From NCBI RefSeq assembly GCF_014066305.1, contig NW_023501106.1:124001-188000 (forward strand): a DNA stretch of 64,000 nucleotides, read 5' to 3'. Of this stretch, positions 35,591 through 46,565 are shown in pieces. Numbering within the stretch: the first letter of the stretch is position 1; every line of letters begins with the position of its first letter. The DNA comes from Letharia columbiana (taxonomy: Eukaryota; Ascomycota; Lecanoromycetes; Lecanorales; Parmeliaceae). Under the pieces are notes generated by a model. The model ran no database searches. It had not been told where the DNA came from and worked only from the letters and a program-made list of their open reading frames with translations. A program made the position numbers and the translations under genes.

Positions 35591-35845
35591 TGTTTAGCGA
35601 CGGCGCTTAGAAAGCCCATGAGGTATACGGATATCGGTTTTGTTCAAAAGCAATACCATTGGAATAGACTTTCTATGCAAATACGACCAGTATTTCGATT
35701 GCCGAAGAACCACTTTCATTCCCAATCATGTTCTTTACATCGAACGCAAATGCCCTGCACCCAGTGAACTCCACGCTGAAGCGCAGCATAAGTCCTGAGT
35801 CCATCGGAGATGTGGAGAGGAACCTCGCATCGCTTCCAGAGTTAT

Positions 35846-36484
35846 CTAGGCAAGCTCGGCATCCTCTTCCCTCTCCCTTCTCTCTTCTTCCGCTTCTTCT
35901 TTCTCTCTTAGATGTACGCCTTCGACGAGCTCCGACCCTCCCATCCCCACGCTTTCCCCATCCTGTCCTTTTCCCACACCTCCATTACTCGCCTCCACCT
36001 CCTTCCTCTTCTGACCCTCAACCCTCTCCCTCACCAACCTCGCAATCGCATTCTCAGTCCTCGCATTCAGCACCTCCATCTTCCTCGCCACATCGCGTTT
36101 CAAATCCCAATTTGGCTTCTTCGGCTGTAGCGTAAAAAGATCAATCGGCTTTTCCTCTCTCCGCTCTCTCTCCTCTTTTTCCCTCGTCTCTAGTGCTATT
36201 GCCGCTGCACGGTCTTCCAACGTTTCTTGTTCGGCGTTGGGGGCAGATTCGAAGCCCAGTTTTGGACCTCGGGTTTCGGGATCATAATTGCGACCGGAGA
36301 GGTACTGGCTGGTGGGATCTTCAGTAGATGTCGGGGGTGCTTCGGTGGGTATGGAGGGCCCGAGCTCGGAGGTGTCTGGGTCCTCTGAGTCTGTGGGAGG
36401 TTGTTTACGTTTTAGAGATTTCAGCTTTGCAAGGCGCGCTTTGCGCTCTGTGGCTGCTGCGTCGAGGGATGCGTGGGAGGCCAT
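35846..36484 (-). CDS. mRNA splicing factor Cwf18 (CCDC12 family)
   Basis: Predicted 212 aa, single exon. Cwf18/CCDC12 is a small component of the spliceosome. The family pattern is present: a helical N-terminus rich in Ala/Lys/Arg (ATERKARLAKLKSLKRKQ), an acidic Pro/Ser/Thr linker, the central YDPETRGPKLGFE and IDLFTLQPKKPNWDLKRDV motif, and a charged helix MEVLNARTENAIARLVRERV. The C-terminus is an acidic/basic tail. The length is close to that of other filamentous-fungal members. The start at 36484 is the first ATG and gives the family N-terminus. It is convergent with the zinc-knuckle gene and reads away from Mic12. Confidence 0.88.
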   Translation of the reverse strand: MASHASLDAAATERKARLAKLKSLKRKQPPTDSEDPDTSELGPSIPTEAPPTSTEDPTSQYLSGRNYDPETRGPKLGFESAPNAEQETLEDRAAAIALETREKEERERREEKPIDLFTLQPKKPNWDLKRDVARKMEVLNARTENAIARLVRERVEGQKRKEVEASNGGVGKGQDGESVGMGGSELVEGVHLREKEEAEEERREREEDAELA

Positions 36485-36733
36485 GGTCGCGCACTCGAAG
36501 CGCCTTTGGTTGGTATGAGCACTTTGGCTTCCAAATGATGGGACAAGATACTGAATTGAGAAAAACAGTAGAGAAGTAATTAATTTGAATGTTTGTCGGC
36601 ACTCGGCAGAGGTTCCTCTCAGCGGAATTCATTCCGAAGCCGCATACAAATTCTAGAGTAAGCTCAAGAGCGACTTCGACGACACACATATCAATCAAAG
36701 TCCCAATTTGAGTCTGCATTGTTTGTCTCAAGA

Positions 36734-37114
36734 ATGGGTTTCACCACCAACCTCTTCTCCGGCTTCACCCTCACATCTACCGCGCTCTATCTCTCTCTCC
36801 TCTACCACCAACGCGCCCGCACCCATCAAGCCGCCCTACTACACCAACAAACAATCCTCCTTAATTCGCTAAGTGACCCTGAAGTCGCAAGCGAACTCGC
36901 AACGATAGCAGATGCCAATTACAGTGGGGGACTGAGAGAAGGTATCAAGCCGTATAGGGTAGAGAAAGCGCCCTGGACGGAACGGTGGAAGGATAGATGG
37001 AACAGTGAGGTCGAAGGGGCAGTGAGATATGCGCAAGGAATCAGATTGCGGACTGTTAGGGAAGGGGTAGAGGGAAGAGCGAGAGAGTGGAGTGAGGGGG
37101 ACAGAAGGCTATGA
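36734..37114 (+). CDS. MIC12: MICOS complex subunit Mic12
   Basis: Predicted 126 aa, single exon, from the ATG at 36734 (an upstream in-frame TTG is not needed). Residues 5-27 are a single N-terminal membrane helix (FSGFTLTSTALYLSLLYHQRA), followed by a helical, charged soluble region with the KAPWTERWKDRWNSEVEGAVR block seen in Pezizomycotina Mic12 (yeast Aim5). The protein belongs to MICOS, which holds crista junctions in the inner mitochondrial membrane. It lies 250 bp from the Cwf18 start and reads the other way, so the two share a promoter region. Confidence 0.8.
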   Translation: MGFTTNLFSGFTLTSTALYLSLLYHQRARTHQAALLHQQTILLNSLSDPEVASELATIADANYSGGLREGIKPYRVEKAPWTERWKDRWNSEVEGAVRYAQGIRLRTVREGVEGRAREWSEGDRRL

Positions 37115-37785
37115 GTGGGCTCGTGAGATGGTTTTTTGAGGGGCACGTCGAAAGATCACACGCTTCTGTTGATGTATCCGCTACGGTGCTGTCTGATTCA
37201 AATACCGATTGAGCTCGAGTTGCTAAGAGAGTTTCAGGGTTATTGGTGCCTCCAAAAGGCGAAATTTAGCATTCAGAAGGGAATCAGAAATTTGTCGTCC
37301 CTATAGCTATATTCCCTCTTGAGGTATGTCGTATCTCTGCTAGGCATAAACTTGCGCTTCTGGTTGTCTTCTTGGACTGGTAAGCGGTCAGACCTAAGGA
37401 GCTGACTTCTTCATAATACTCACTGGTTGCATCGCAGCCTCTCCTCTCACTTACTCGTGTTTCATCGTAGCTTCTCCTCCCACTTACTCGTCACTGGAGC
37501 TGTTACATCCTTACGGTAGCCTGCGGCTGTCAATGTTCCAATGTGGAAGCTATAGAATGCCATAACTTGTCATAGAAGGCCCGTCTTCCTCGTCTTCTAA
37601 GCCTCGCCGAACAGTATCTAGCCAAAGCCATCCGAGTGGGGAGCCGGCATGACTCTCTTGATGAGGTAGATTTAGCAATGGCATGAGCTTCGATCCAAAA
37701 ATCCTGTCCAGCCTAGTCCTAATAGGCCTCCCCTCTCCATCGAAAGAGAAAGGATCGCTGCGCATGAATTTCGGATCGCTAATCC
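37115..37785. other. Intergenic, decayed sequence possible
   Basis: No intact gene was recognised. From 37550 to 37867 a minus-strand frame stays open but shares no family with the adjacent BTB remnant and may be a chance frame. Confidence 0.4.
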
Positions 37786-38210
37786 TCATAGCCATAGCGA
37801 TTGCTTGGTCGACCGCGGATTGATAGGTCGGGAAAGAGGTCCTGCGGCGGGTCTTTCGGAATACCACTCAGATTGAAGGTAGATTGCATAACAATCAAGG
37901 AGCGCTTTACAGAAAGGCGAAGGCCAAATAGTGTTGCTGTATATACAGCGTACTACCTCCATGTTAGGTGGTCCATGCCACTTCAAATACAAAATGAGCA
38001 TTTGCTTAATGCATTCATCCTCGAGGTTGTGAACGTCGTACTCGTCGGCCAATACATGAATGTTTGTTAGCTGCATGTAAACATTCTATATCTTGTCGGA
38101 GTCTCGGTGAGGTAACAGCTCGAAGTGTTTGGTGTATAGCCACTAAGCAAATTGGTTGCATATGTCGACATTGTCCTCTGGAAAGTTCATTTTACGCTTG
38201 CAGCTCTCGC
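37786..38210 (-). pseudogene. BTB/POZ-domain gene remnant with in-frame stops
   Basis: One minus-strand frame, read right to left, gives the second half of a BTB fold: MNFPEDNVDICNQFA, TAG (38143-38145), WLYTKHFEL, TAG (38086-38088), then MQLTNIHVLADEYDVHNLE and, downstream, VRCIYSNTIWPSPFCKALLD. The two stops lie exactly where the family is normally continuous, and no frameshift separates the pieces, so an intron is not needed to explain them. The start of the gene cannot be found. The first TAG could derive from CAG (Gln) by C-to-T change, the direction expected of repeat-induced point mutation, but that is inference. Confidence 0.7.
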
Positions 38211-38547
38211 GAGTTGAAAGCTGTGTTTGATATCGTGGAAGTATCACAGAGTAAATCCATGTAAACATGCAAAAAGTTTTCGTTTCCGTCAACAAGCAGA
38301 GTAATAGTGTATATATACCGAAAACGAAACAAAAGATATCTCCGTCAATGGTGCTGGAATATGGAACTTAAAGCATACCTTCTTTCAATGGTAGGTGGCT
38401 CGCGAGGCTCCTGAAATCGAGGATCGCGTTTGCCGAGGTTTTGCCAGCTAGTAAATATCGAACTTCTGCCAGCGACTGAAACTCAAGAGCTTTCCCATTC
38501 TCCACCGCCAGCCACCCCGATCAATCAATTCATCACCCTCCACCTCA
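38211..38547. other. Intergenic, no gene seen
   Basis: This is the promoter of the bL17m gene and possibly the lost 5' end of the BTB remnant. A short AT-rich stretch surrounds 38280-38350. Confidence 0.45.
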
Positions 38548-39353
38548 ATGGCTGGCGGTGCCCTGAAATACCGGCATCTAGACCGCAAGTCCTCTCACCG
38601 CCAAGCCCTCCTCCGCAACCTCGTCACCTCCCTCATAACCCACGAATCCATAAAGACGACCTGGCCCAAAGCCAAAGAAGCGCAGCGACTAGCCGAGAAG
38701 CTGATAACCCTGGGCAAGAAAAACACCAATGCGAGTCGTGCGAGGGCGGAGAGTATATTCTTCGTATGTTGGTACCTTACATCTACTTTTTTGAGGCTCT
38801 TCCTTGCGCATGAGATACTGATGAGGCATGCATCTAGGAGCCATTGAAACATCTACCTACTCTATTCACAACTCTTCGACAACGATATCTGAATAGGCCT
38901 GGAGGCTACACCCGCGTCCTGCGCATCGAACCTCTGAACCGCAATAACGACCAAGCACCCTCCGCGATCCTCGAACTCGTCGATGGCCCCCGTGATATGC
39001 GTTTCGCCATGACGGCGAAAACTCTGGTGCGGGAAAGAGCGAACGATGGAGGTATCCGCGAAATCACAGCCAGGAATGTGGCAAAGGTCACGCGGTTCAG
39101 GGAGGACGGGGAGGCAGAGCTGGAAAAGACTGTTAGGAGACTAGAGACAATGAAAGGGTTGGGGAAGGAGGATGAGGAGGAGGATGAGGAGGAGGAGAGC
39201 GGGGAGAGAGAGCCATGGGAGCCGTTCCCTAGGATGAAGCAGAGGGAAAGGGAGAAGGAAGATGAGGAGAGGCCGTTTACGGAGAGGGAGAAGATGGAGA
39301 AGAAGAGGACGAAGAGGGATCCAAACACCGGGAGGAGGGTGTCGAGAGGATGA
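38548..39353 (+). CDS. MRPL8: Mitochondrial large-subunit ribosomal protein bL17m
   Basis: Predicted 243 aa from exons 38548-38763 and 38838-39353. The N-terminal domain is the bacterial L17 fold: [44 protein letters not shown], then ARAESIFF joined to [29 protein letters not shown]. The protein extends about 120 residues beyond bacterial L17, ending in a Glu/Arg/Lys-rich tail with the run [10 protein letters not shown], which is usual for fungal mitochondrial members. The 74-nt intron is in phase 0 and carries CATCTAG as acceptor. Like bacterial L17, it should sit in the large ribosomal subunit of the mitochondrion. Confidence 0.92.
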
Positions 39354-39707
39354 TATTGTAGAATGGACCGAAGTAAACATAAACAGCGTGTATAGGAAAG
39401 CACAGGTCTCTACACACAGCGGTAGTGCCATTGAGGCTTTCTTGAGGCACGATGGCAGAGTCTAACGCAGCATGGGCGGGTCGATGCGTATAATGGGAAC
39501 TAGGGCCGAGGGCATAGTTTCAGTGCTGCGATACGCAAGTATCCGTCGATCCGTCTGAGCACTTCTCGGCTTTAAAACGGCGTCCAAGCAGGGGTGAGAC
39601 TGTTGATTCTACTACATTCCCGGCAGTCTCGAAAACTGCACAAAGAATTTGTCAATCTGCCAGTAACCTGCCACTCATCCAATTGTGAAAAAAGACTGCT
39701 AAGCTGT
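39354..39707. other. Convergent intergenic region
   Basis: This is shared 3' flank of the bL17m gene and the SPX protein gene. No gene was recognised. Confidence 0.5.
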
Positions 39708-42629
39708 TCATCGGGAGAGACGCAGCGCAGCAAGCAAAATGCTACTCGCAAGGACAACGCATACAAAAACCAAGAACACGGCAGCTCTGTGCATCCATCC
39801 AACATCATCCTTTCTCCTTACCATACTTCCCGCTCCCATAACGGCAAATACCAGGCTCGAGACTACGCCAATGATGACACCTGCATCGACGGTATTAGCA
39901 GCTTTCCTGCGTCCTGTGGTAACTAAGCAAGCGGCCACGACCAGAAGGATAATCGATGAAGCAAATGAGGCGATGCAAGAGCGGAAGAGAAGGGCCTCGC
40001 GGGCGCGGGCAGCGGGAGGTTGCGAGAGCACGGGAAAGGTGGAATAGCGCCGATGTGGAGACGATTTCACGTGTCTGGTTGAGGAGTCTGCGTCGGATTG
40101 GTCAGAGTCTGCAGTGCTGGGAGAGCACTCGCCGTTGACGAGAAGCCGCTGCTCGCCATGCCTGGTCTTTTGAAACGATCTGAACCAATGCAGTATCGTC
40201 TCTTCGGAGGCCTTGATGCTTGAGGAAATTGACCCGCACAGTCTGAACACTGCCGCTGCACCAGGGATGCTGTATGAAGCATTAGGATCGACGAAAATGG
40301 TGTACGCTCCATCTTGAGAACCGTCGCTGCCGTCGTCGAATTCATTCCAGTAGCGCTCATATCTAGGCTGAGCTGGCTCTCGCAATCGTTTTGGGGGCAT
40401 CTGCTTGCGATTTGACCGCCGTCTCTTTATCTTCTTAGAGGCGTCGAGAGGCGGAGTGGCAAGAGTGTCTGGCGCCGACGTTGCAGAGGACTCTCCGCGC
40501 AGCGCCGAGAAACCGCCGCTTGATATGCCGTTCTTCGTCGATGACGCTGAGACGGATGTATGCCGAGTGCTTGACTCTTCAGGACTAGAACGGCCTTGCG
40601 ATTTGCGCGCCTTTGGCACTTTCGATGTTGCTGGGACCTTGCGTATATCTTGCTTTAAGGCTGGGAGCTGGTCCTCAGTCAGTAGATTAAGAGACATGGA
40701 CATAGCACCTACCCAAAATGGACGTGGCATTCCTTGAGGCTTGCACAGGGTTGCCACAGCGTGTGTTTCGAGAGAAAAGCCTCGAACCCTTTCTGTCTGC
40801 AACGAAATTTAGCAAGAGCGAAAAAATAGATTAAAGAGCCTGACCAAATACGACGCGTCTAAAGCAGCTATCACATTGGTATCACCTGGTCCTTCGGTCC
40901 TGATCTCAAGGACTGCATGTGGGAAGATTTCGGAGTCCTTCTCCCCTCCATCGTCAATGGTGTTGAAGCCTTTGTCACTAGCAAGGAGATCTGGAGGACA
41001 GCTCCACATTGATATATTTTTGTCAAGTGTAGCCCAAAGTCCATTTGTCGCGCTGTTCTTGAGACCAACGAACCGGGTGCGCCTTAATCGTAGTTGCACT
41101 AAGGGCTGAACTTCATTGTGCCCGACGAACCATTCACTGACTTGTTCGGAATCCTTTGAGCCGTCTGCTATGGTACCTTCTTCTCCACTGGAAGTGCTGA
41201 ACAGCCGTTGTATGGCTTTGCGCTTGAACCTGGCTTTCCTGGTGGCGAACTCCCTGTTCGAGCACGTAGATTTGCTAGCATCATTGGTGGCTGCGCCCAC
41301 GACGACGACAGCGTCACCATTTGAGGAGTACCTGATACTCGCGGCAGCTTTCTCGGGAGCGAAGCCTGCGCGGTTTTCAGAATCGCTTATGGTCTCGCTA
41401 CTCTGCCTTTGGGCAAAACGTTGGAGGTCATCGCATATGATGACACCCAGCTCTTCGTCGGTTCGAGAAGAACCCCTAGCCGGATGGCCACTTATGGACC
41501 CTCGGGGGGAAGATGGACTTTCTGGAGATGAAAACGTCTCATTCGATTTCTGCAGTCTGGTGTACTGGAGTAGCAGCACGTGGATCTGTACTATGTTATC
41601 TGGGTGGATCCAGTACGCCGCCTTGGCTGCCCTATGACCAAATGGTATTGTAGCGAGGGCGGTGTCTATTTCAAGATTTGAACCATCCTCCCAGGCTGTC
41701 TGTAGATCTGCTGCACTGCTTAGGTCCTTGCTCACATGCTGGCTTTTTGCGGCCTGATTCTGCGCAGAATTGCTTGGAGACTTATGCGGCACTGGTCTAT
41801 GCGATTGGAACTCCTCTTTCTTGGGTTCCGTAGGATCGGATTGCCAACTGATGCCATCAACGAAAGGTGCCCGGACAGACGCCAAGACTTGTGTCCATTG
41901 CGCGAGTAAAGGTTCAAAGTCTGTCTTCGAGAAACTTGTTCGACGGTCGAGTACTTCTTTGCGGAAGCGATTGCCTAGTTCAGAAGAGCCAGTCCACTTT
42001 CTATACTTTTTCAGCAGCTTTTGAAAAGCCAAACGTTGTGCTCCAACAAAACGTGAAAGGGATTGTATTTCTTCTCCGGCTCTGCAAGCTTGAATCAGCA
42101 AGGTTTCTCTCGATAATACTTCACATTTAGGACTTACTTAAGAACAGCCTCCTCCAGCCTGGAAAATTTCTCCAACCGCTTGATGGGTATTTTCCCACGG
42201 CTTGTGGGGAAGCTTCGAATTTCCAATTGTGCAATTTGCTTATCCAAATGAGCTATGAGGAGGCCAAATCAGCAACACATCTCCGTGCGAAGGCTCGAGA
42301 TACGTACCAAGCTTTCTTCCTACTTCGCCAGCCTTACTCTGGACAAAGAGATCGATTCTTTGGTGCTGGTCACGCAATTCGCGATACAATTCATCCTCGA
42401 AAGCATGGAAAGCTTTTGTTTCACTATCGCTACCTGGTATAGCCTTTGCTTGACCTTGTCCTTGTGTTGTGCGAACCTTTATTAGGTGCTTGATATCGTT
42501 GTAATCGACATTATCTGGTGTCGCGTGACCATTTAGCACCTCGGATTTTGGTCTGCAGAGTAAGGGATTTTTCTCACAGTTTTCCCAGAGTGGAATTGAT
42601 CTCTGTTGGAAAGTTTCCCCGTACTTCAT
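39708..42629 (-). CDS. SPX-VTC membrane protein, Vtc5-like
   Basis: Predicted 899 aa from exons 42578-42629, 42308-42514, 42138-42252, 40845-42081 and 39708-40796. The N-terminus is an SPX phosphate/inositol-polyphosphate sensor: MKYGETFQQRSIPLWENYN, then VDYNDIKHLIK, and AFQKLLKKYRKWTGSS. The middle resembles the VTC polyphosphate-polymerase-type domain (RTRFVGLKNS, LWATLDKNIS, HAVLEIRT). The end has three hydrophobic segments in the last 110 residues. Order and length match yeast Vtc5, a vacuolar regulator of polyphosphate synthesis rather than the polymerase. Intron 1 places the Tyr of ENYN. A catalytic role is not assumed. Confidence 0.82.
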
Positions 42630-43232
42630 TGCACTTCAGACTAGGCAATTGCACTGCTAATTGAGCATGGAGACTGAAAGAATGATAATAACAAGGATCC
42701 GGAGAGGGCATGGAGAAGATGCTACTTTTTTTTCCCCTTTCTCCTCGGCAACGCGATTTCAACGATTTTCTATCAGGGCTTGCGGAAGACTGTCGGCAAG
42801 TGACCAGAGCGGGGCTGGAGCCAATTGATGTGGGGTGGGTGCTCATGCAGGCAGAATGTACTGATAGAGCGTGAGAGCGCAAAAGTATTGCAGAACTCGC
42901 TATTGAGAGACAATGCTTTTCTTTTAGTTGCATCGGAGAAATCTGATATGCCCAATGGTTGGTTTAGGATCTATCTCAAGCCCAAGGATCTAAGGTACCC
43001 TAATTACCTTATCCCCGCCACTAAGCCTAGTCCAGGGTCGGCCGGTTAGACTCCAACCTTACCTTACTTACTTTATCTTACTTTATCTAATCTCTCTTGC
43101 ACTTGCCGAGAGTAAATCGCTAAGTCGCTAAATCCTGGGCTCTGCAAACTCGGAAACAAACATCCTGATTCTTGACTGTGCTGACGGTGCGCTCCCTTCA
43201 AACGCTCGATTGATTGCACCCATACAATAGGC
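42630..43232. other. Divergent promoter region
   Basis: This separates the Vtc5-like gene and MPP10, which read apart. At 43055-43092 the motif CTTACTTTAT is repeated in tandem with variants, a pyrimidine-rich stretch about 140 bp upstream of MPP10. A similar ACCTTACCTTA pattern occurs near 129-142. No gene was seen inside. Confidence 0.5.
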
Positions 43233-45440
43233 ATGGCGCCCACCACCTTGACCCATCCAGATGTTGCAGGAACTCCTCCTGCATCTGAGCAAATTTTGCT
43301 TTCAACCCTCGAGTCCGCTCCCCACACCTTCCTGCAGCCGACTCCAACCCTCCGCGCAGCATCTCTCGCCTCCGCAAAACGCTACCTCGATCCCCTTGCG
43401 ATATCTACGAGTGTAGCACAAGTGCAACGGCAGCAAGTCAACAGGCGGAAGCGGAAAAGAGGGCACTACGATGCCGACGCCTCACGGAAACCCTTACAAC
43501 TTACCCAAGTTTACTTCGAGGGATTAAAAGTAGAGCAAATTTGGGAGCAGGCAAGAAGGATTTTAGATGCAACCAGATCCGAGCTGGAAAGATCGCTGCC
43601 AAACAAGTCTCAAACACAAGAGATGACGAGTCTGCCCAAGGGACTAGCTGGTGACCCAACGAGTAATAGGAAATCTGTCGAATTTCAAGAATTTGATGAA
43701 TATGGCTCCGAAGTCGGCATCTCAAATCCAGATGAGCTCAATGGCGAAGACGATATGCCTCTGGGGGAGTCAGACGTATCCCTTGATGACTCGAACCAGC
43801 CACCACTAGACGGTGAGGCCGCAGAATTCGGCCGTGTTCTCGACGATGGCGATGAAGACATGCTTGATGGAGAAGGTGTAGGCGAAGAGGACGACTCGGA
43901 TGAGCTGTCAGAGTCCGACCAGGAGTCGAAAGAGATTTTTCATCCGGACAAGAACGGCCTCAATGATGGCTTTTTCTCCATAGATGATTTTAATCGACAG
44001 TCAGAGTTTCTCGAGCAACAAGATGCTCGCGGAGAGAATGACGGCGCTGCAAGTGACGAGGAGGATGTAGACTGGGACGTCGATCCTTTGGCTTTAACAT
44101 CGCCACATAAAGTAGGTCGAATGCTTGAGGATGGAGCAATGGAGGGATCTGAAGATGAGGAGAAGGGTCCTACGTTCGGCAATGTCGAGTTAAATACCTC
44201 AGACATCTCAGATGACGATGATAACTCGGCGAACGGAGCCCAAGTGGACGACAACGGAGCCATGAATAATACCAATGACATCAAATATGCCGACTTCTTC
44301 GCACCTCCACCAAGCAAAGCTTCCAAACCTTCTCGCCGCCGTGCGCTCCCCAAGACTCAGCCCCCCACCCCACACGCAACCGAAGACGACGTCCAACGGA
44401 CCATATCTGCTGTCCGCCGCGACATCTTCGAGGACGACCTCACACCTGACGAAGATGAAGCTCCCTCTGATGCAAACGATCGTCGCTCCTCTCATCAAAG
44501 ACGTCAGGCGGCTCTCAGAGCTGAGATTCGTCGTCTCGAAGCCGCCTCAGTGGCCAAACGTGACTGGACGCTCTCTGGTGAAGCACGTGCTGCTGACCGC
44601 CCTATCAATTCTCTGCTAGAAGAAGACCTTGATTTCGAGCGCGCGGGCAAGCCGATTCCTGTCATCACGCAGGAGGTGAGTGAGGACATCGAAGCGCTAA
44701 TCAAGCGGCGGATAGTTGCCAGAGAATTTGATGAAGTCATCAGACGACGTCCTGGGGATTTGGCGACCGGAAATGGGGATGTGAGGAGAGGACGATTCGA
44801 GCTGGATGATACCAAGCCAACGCAAAGTCTCGCGGAAATGTACGAGGCTGAGCATCTCAAGATTGTCGATCCAGAAGGATACACAGACAAGCGAGATGAA
44901 AAGCTTAAGCGCGAACATGCCAAAATTGAGCAGATGTGGAAAGATGTCTCTGCGAAGCTAGACGCGCTGAGCAGTTGGCACTATAAGCCTAAACCGCCAA
45001 GCGCAAGTATCAACGTGGTGGCGGATGTGCCAAGGATTAGCATTGAGGATGCTAGACCAGCTGCTGGTGGCGAGGTGGGTGGAGAAAGTATGCTGGCACC
45101 GCAGGAGGTCTATAAGCCGGGTGAAGGAAAAGGCAGTAAAGAAGAAGTCTTGAAGAAGGGAAGTGGTCTACCAATTGGACGGGAAGAGATGACGAGAGAT
45201 GAAAAAGTTAGGAGGAGGCGGAGAGAAAAAGAGAGGATTAGGAAAGCTGGGGGGCTGGCGCCGGCGAAGGGCTTGGAGGGCCGTGGGAAAAAGGAGCAGG
45301 AGAAGAGAGGCGTGATTGGGGACCTGAAAAAGGGCGGCGTGAGAGTGATAGGGAAGAAAGGCGAAATCAGAGATGTGGAGGGAAAGGCTGTCCAAGGACA
45401 AGTCGCGGTCGGAAAGGGGGGTGGCGGCTACAAGTTGTGA
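43233..45440 (+). CDS. MPP10: U3 snoRNP protein Mpp10
   Basis: Predicted 735 aa, single exon. Mpp10 is a scaffold of the small-subunit processome, needed for cleavage of 18S pre-rRNA, and binds Imp3 and Imp4. The N-terminal quarter is a helical segment with LKVEQIWEQARRILD. The centre is a long, very acidic low-complexity stretch (repeated ED and GED) around the conserved GFFSIDDFNRQSEFLE, and KYADFFAPPP marks an Imp-binding-type motif. Then come ALRAEIRRLEAASVAKRDWTL-type sequence and SLAEMYEAEHLK, and a highly basic end. The length is close to that of other fungal Mpp10 proteins. The first ATG gives MAPTTL. Confidence 0.92.
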   Translation: MAPTTLTHPDVAGTPPASEQILLSTLESAPHTFLQPTPTLRAASLASAKRYLDPLAISTSVAQVQRQQVNRRKRKRGHYDADASRKPLQLTQVYFEGLKVEQIWEQARRILDATRSELERSLPNKSQTQEMTSLPKGLAGDPTSNRKSVEFQEFDEYGSEVGISNPDELNGEDDMPLGESDVSLDDSNQPPLDGEAAEFGRVLDDGDEDMLDGEGVGEEDDSDELSESDQESKEIFHPDKNGLNDGFFSIDDFNRQSEFLEQQDARGENDGAASDEEDVDWDVDPLALTSPHKVGRMLEDGAMEGSEDEEKGPTFGNVELNTSDISDDDDNSANGAQVDDNGAMNNTNDIKYADFFAPPPSKASKPSRRRALPKTQPPTPHATEDDVQRTISAVRRDIFEDDLTPDEDEAPSDANDRRSSHQRRQAALRAEIRRLEAASVAKRDWTLSGEARAADRPINSLLEEDLDFERAGKPIPVITQEVSEDIEALIKRRIVAREFDEVIRRRPGDLATGNGDVRRGRFELDDTKPTQSLAEMYEAEHLKIVDPEGYTDKRDEKLKREHAKIEQMWKDVSAKLDALSSWHYKPKPPSASINVVADVPRISIEDARPAAGGEVGGESMLAPQEVYKPGEGKGSKEEVLKKGSGLPIGREEMTRDEKVRRRRREKERIRKAGGLAPAKGLEGRGKKEQEKRGVIGDLKKGGVRVIGKKGEIRDVEGKAVQGQVAVGKGGGGYKL

Positions 45441-45538
45441 AAGTTATGATCATGACAACCGAACTCCTGACCTGAACCGAGATGCTCGTTCTCTAAGTGT
45501 CCTATTCACGTACCCTTGTATCAACACGGTCATGCGGA

Positions 45539-46565
45539 TCATAGTCCATTTCTTGTTTGGCCCGCGCCTAGGATTGACTTTCCCTTATTTATCTCATACA
45601 GGAATACGCCGTCCTTCTGCCACTCCTTGATCTCATCAACCTCAAACAACTTGCTCAACTTGCGTATCATGTCCTTATCCGCCCTCCTCCTCTTTTTATA
45701 GCAGAAATAACATACGGTGTCATTTCCCATCAATGCTTCCATAGTTGCTGTCAGCAAAGGCACATTCGACTCAACTGATAAAGATCCGGCAGTCAGCAAT
45801 GCTTATTTAAGACAGAATTCCAGAGCCATGAGACAAATCTGAGGAGCAAACCCTCCTCTATGGACACGTCTCAAGGCTCAAGATTGAGGTCGGTTCAGTG
45901 TTTTTGACTCCGAGAATACGTACGGTAGGAGCAGTCCGCCGCTAAGAGAATGTCTGGTGGACTGGGAATCGTGGGAGATATTGGATGGCCCCAAGATAAA
46001 AGATATGGCAAAACAGTAGTCGAGTTGCCGAGATTGGGCGTGTTGAGATCGATGTTGTGCTGTAAAAGGGAAAGAAGCGGCGGGTGACCATCAGTCAAGT
46101 GGATCGTGGTGGTTCGAACGCCGGTGGATTTGAGACCGATCGCGAGTGCAAGGCTTTGATCGATCCGTCAGTGCCTCAAAAGTGTGAAAGGAAAAGGATC
46201 ACGGAAAGCATACCCCACAAGGCCGCTGCCAGCGCCGAGCTCAATTCTATCCACGGGCTTTGGTTAGCATAACCAGATACTCGCATTGTGGTACGCGTGT
46301 GGAGTAAAGAAACATTGGAGCGTACAAACATCTTCTTGCCTACTATCTCATCCATCTTGTTGCGGAGTAAATATTCCGCCAGAACTATGCCCGCTGGCCA
46401 CAGCTTCCCTCCACATTCTGTCTCGTTGGTCTGAAGAACGAGAGGCGGACACAGAAGCCCGTCGAATGCGAGGATCACTTCTTGCGATGGTGTCTCGCCC
46501 GTAGAGGGTACTAGGTCCTCTGAGATGGACAGAAGTGAGAGCTCTTCTGCCAAATCAGATGTCAT
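45539..46565 (-). CDS. EFM6: Protein-lysine methyltransferase Efm6 type
   Basis: Predicted 249 aa from exons 46326-46565, 46214-46257, 45924-46153 and 45539-45774. It is a seven-beta-strand SAM methyltransferase. Splicing gives CGGKLWPAGIVLAEYLL, the SAM-binding IELGAGSGLVGLALA, IHLTDGHPPLLSLL, and PPDILLAADCSYLE, in which the DCxY motif resembles the FAM86/METTL21 group. In yeast Efm6 methylates a lysine of elongation factor eEF1A. The C-terminus is basic (YKKRRRADKD). Intron 3 (45775-45923) is an introner-like element. Confidence 0.82.
45775..45923 (-). mobile_element. Introner-like element, intron 3 of EFM6
   Basis: A 149-nt intron starting GTACGTATTCTCGGAGTC and ending TTTATCAG with a TTGCTGAC branch region. 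It shares GTCTCAAGGCTCAAGAT (plus strand 45868-45884) exactly with an intron of the GH81 gene (52720-52736), and its 5' end (GTACGTATT, then CTCGGAGT) is nearly the same. Confidence 0.75.

Noticed and set aside
37550..37867. 105-codon minus-strand frame next to the BTB remnant
   Set aside because: It is in another frame than the BTB remnant and has no similarity to the expected continuation of that family.
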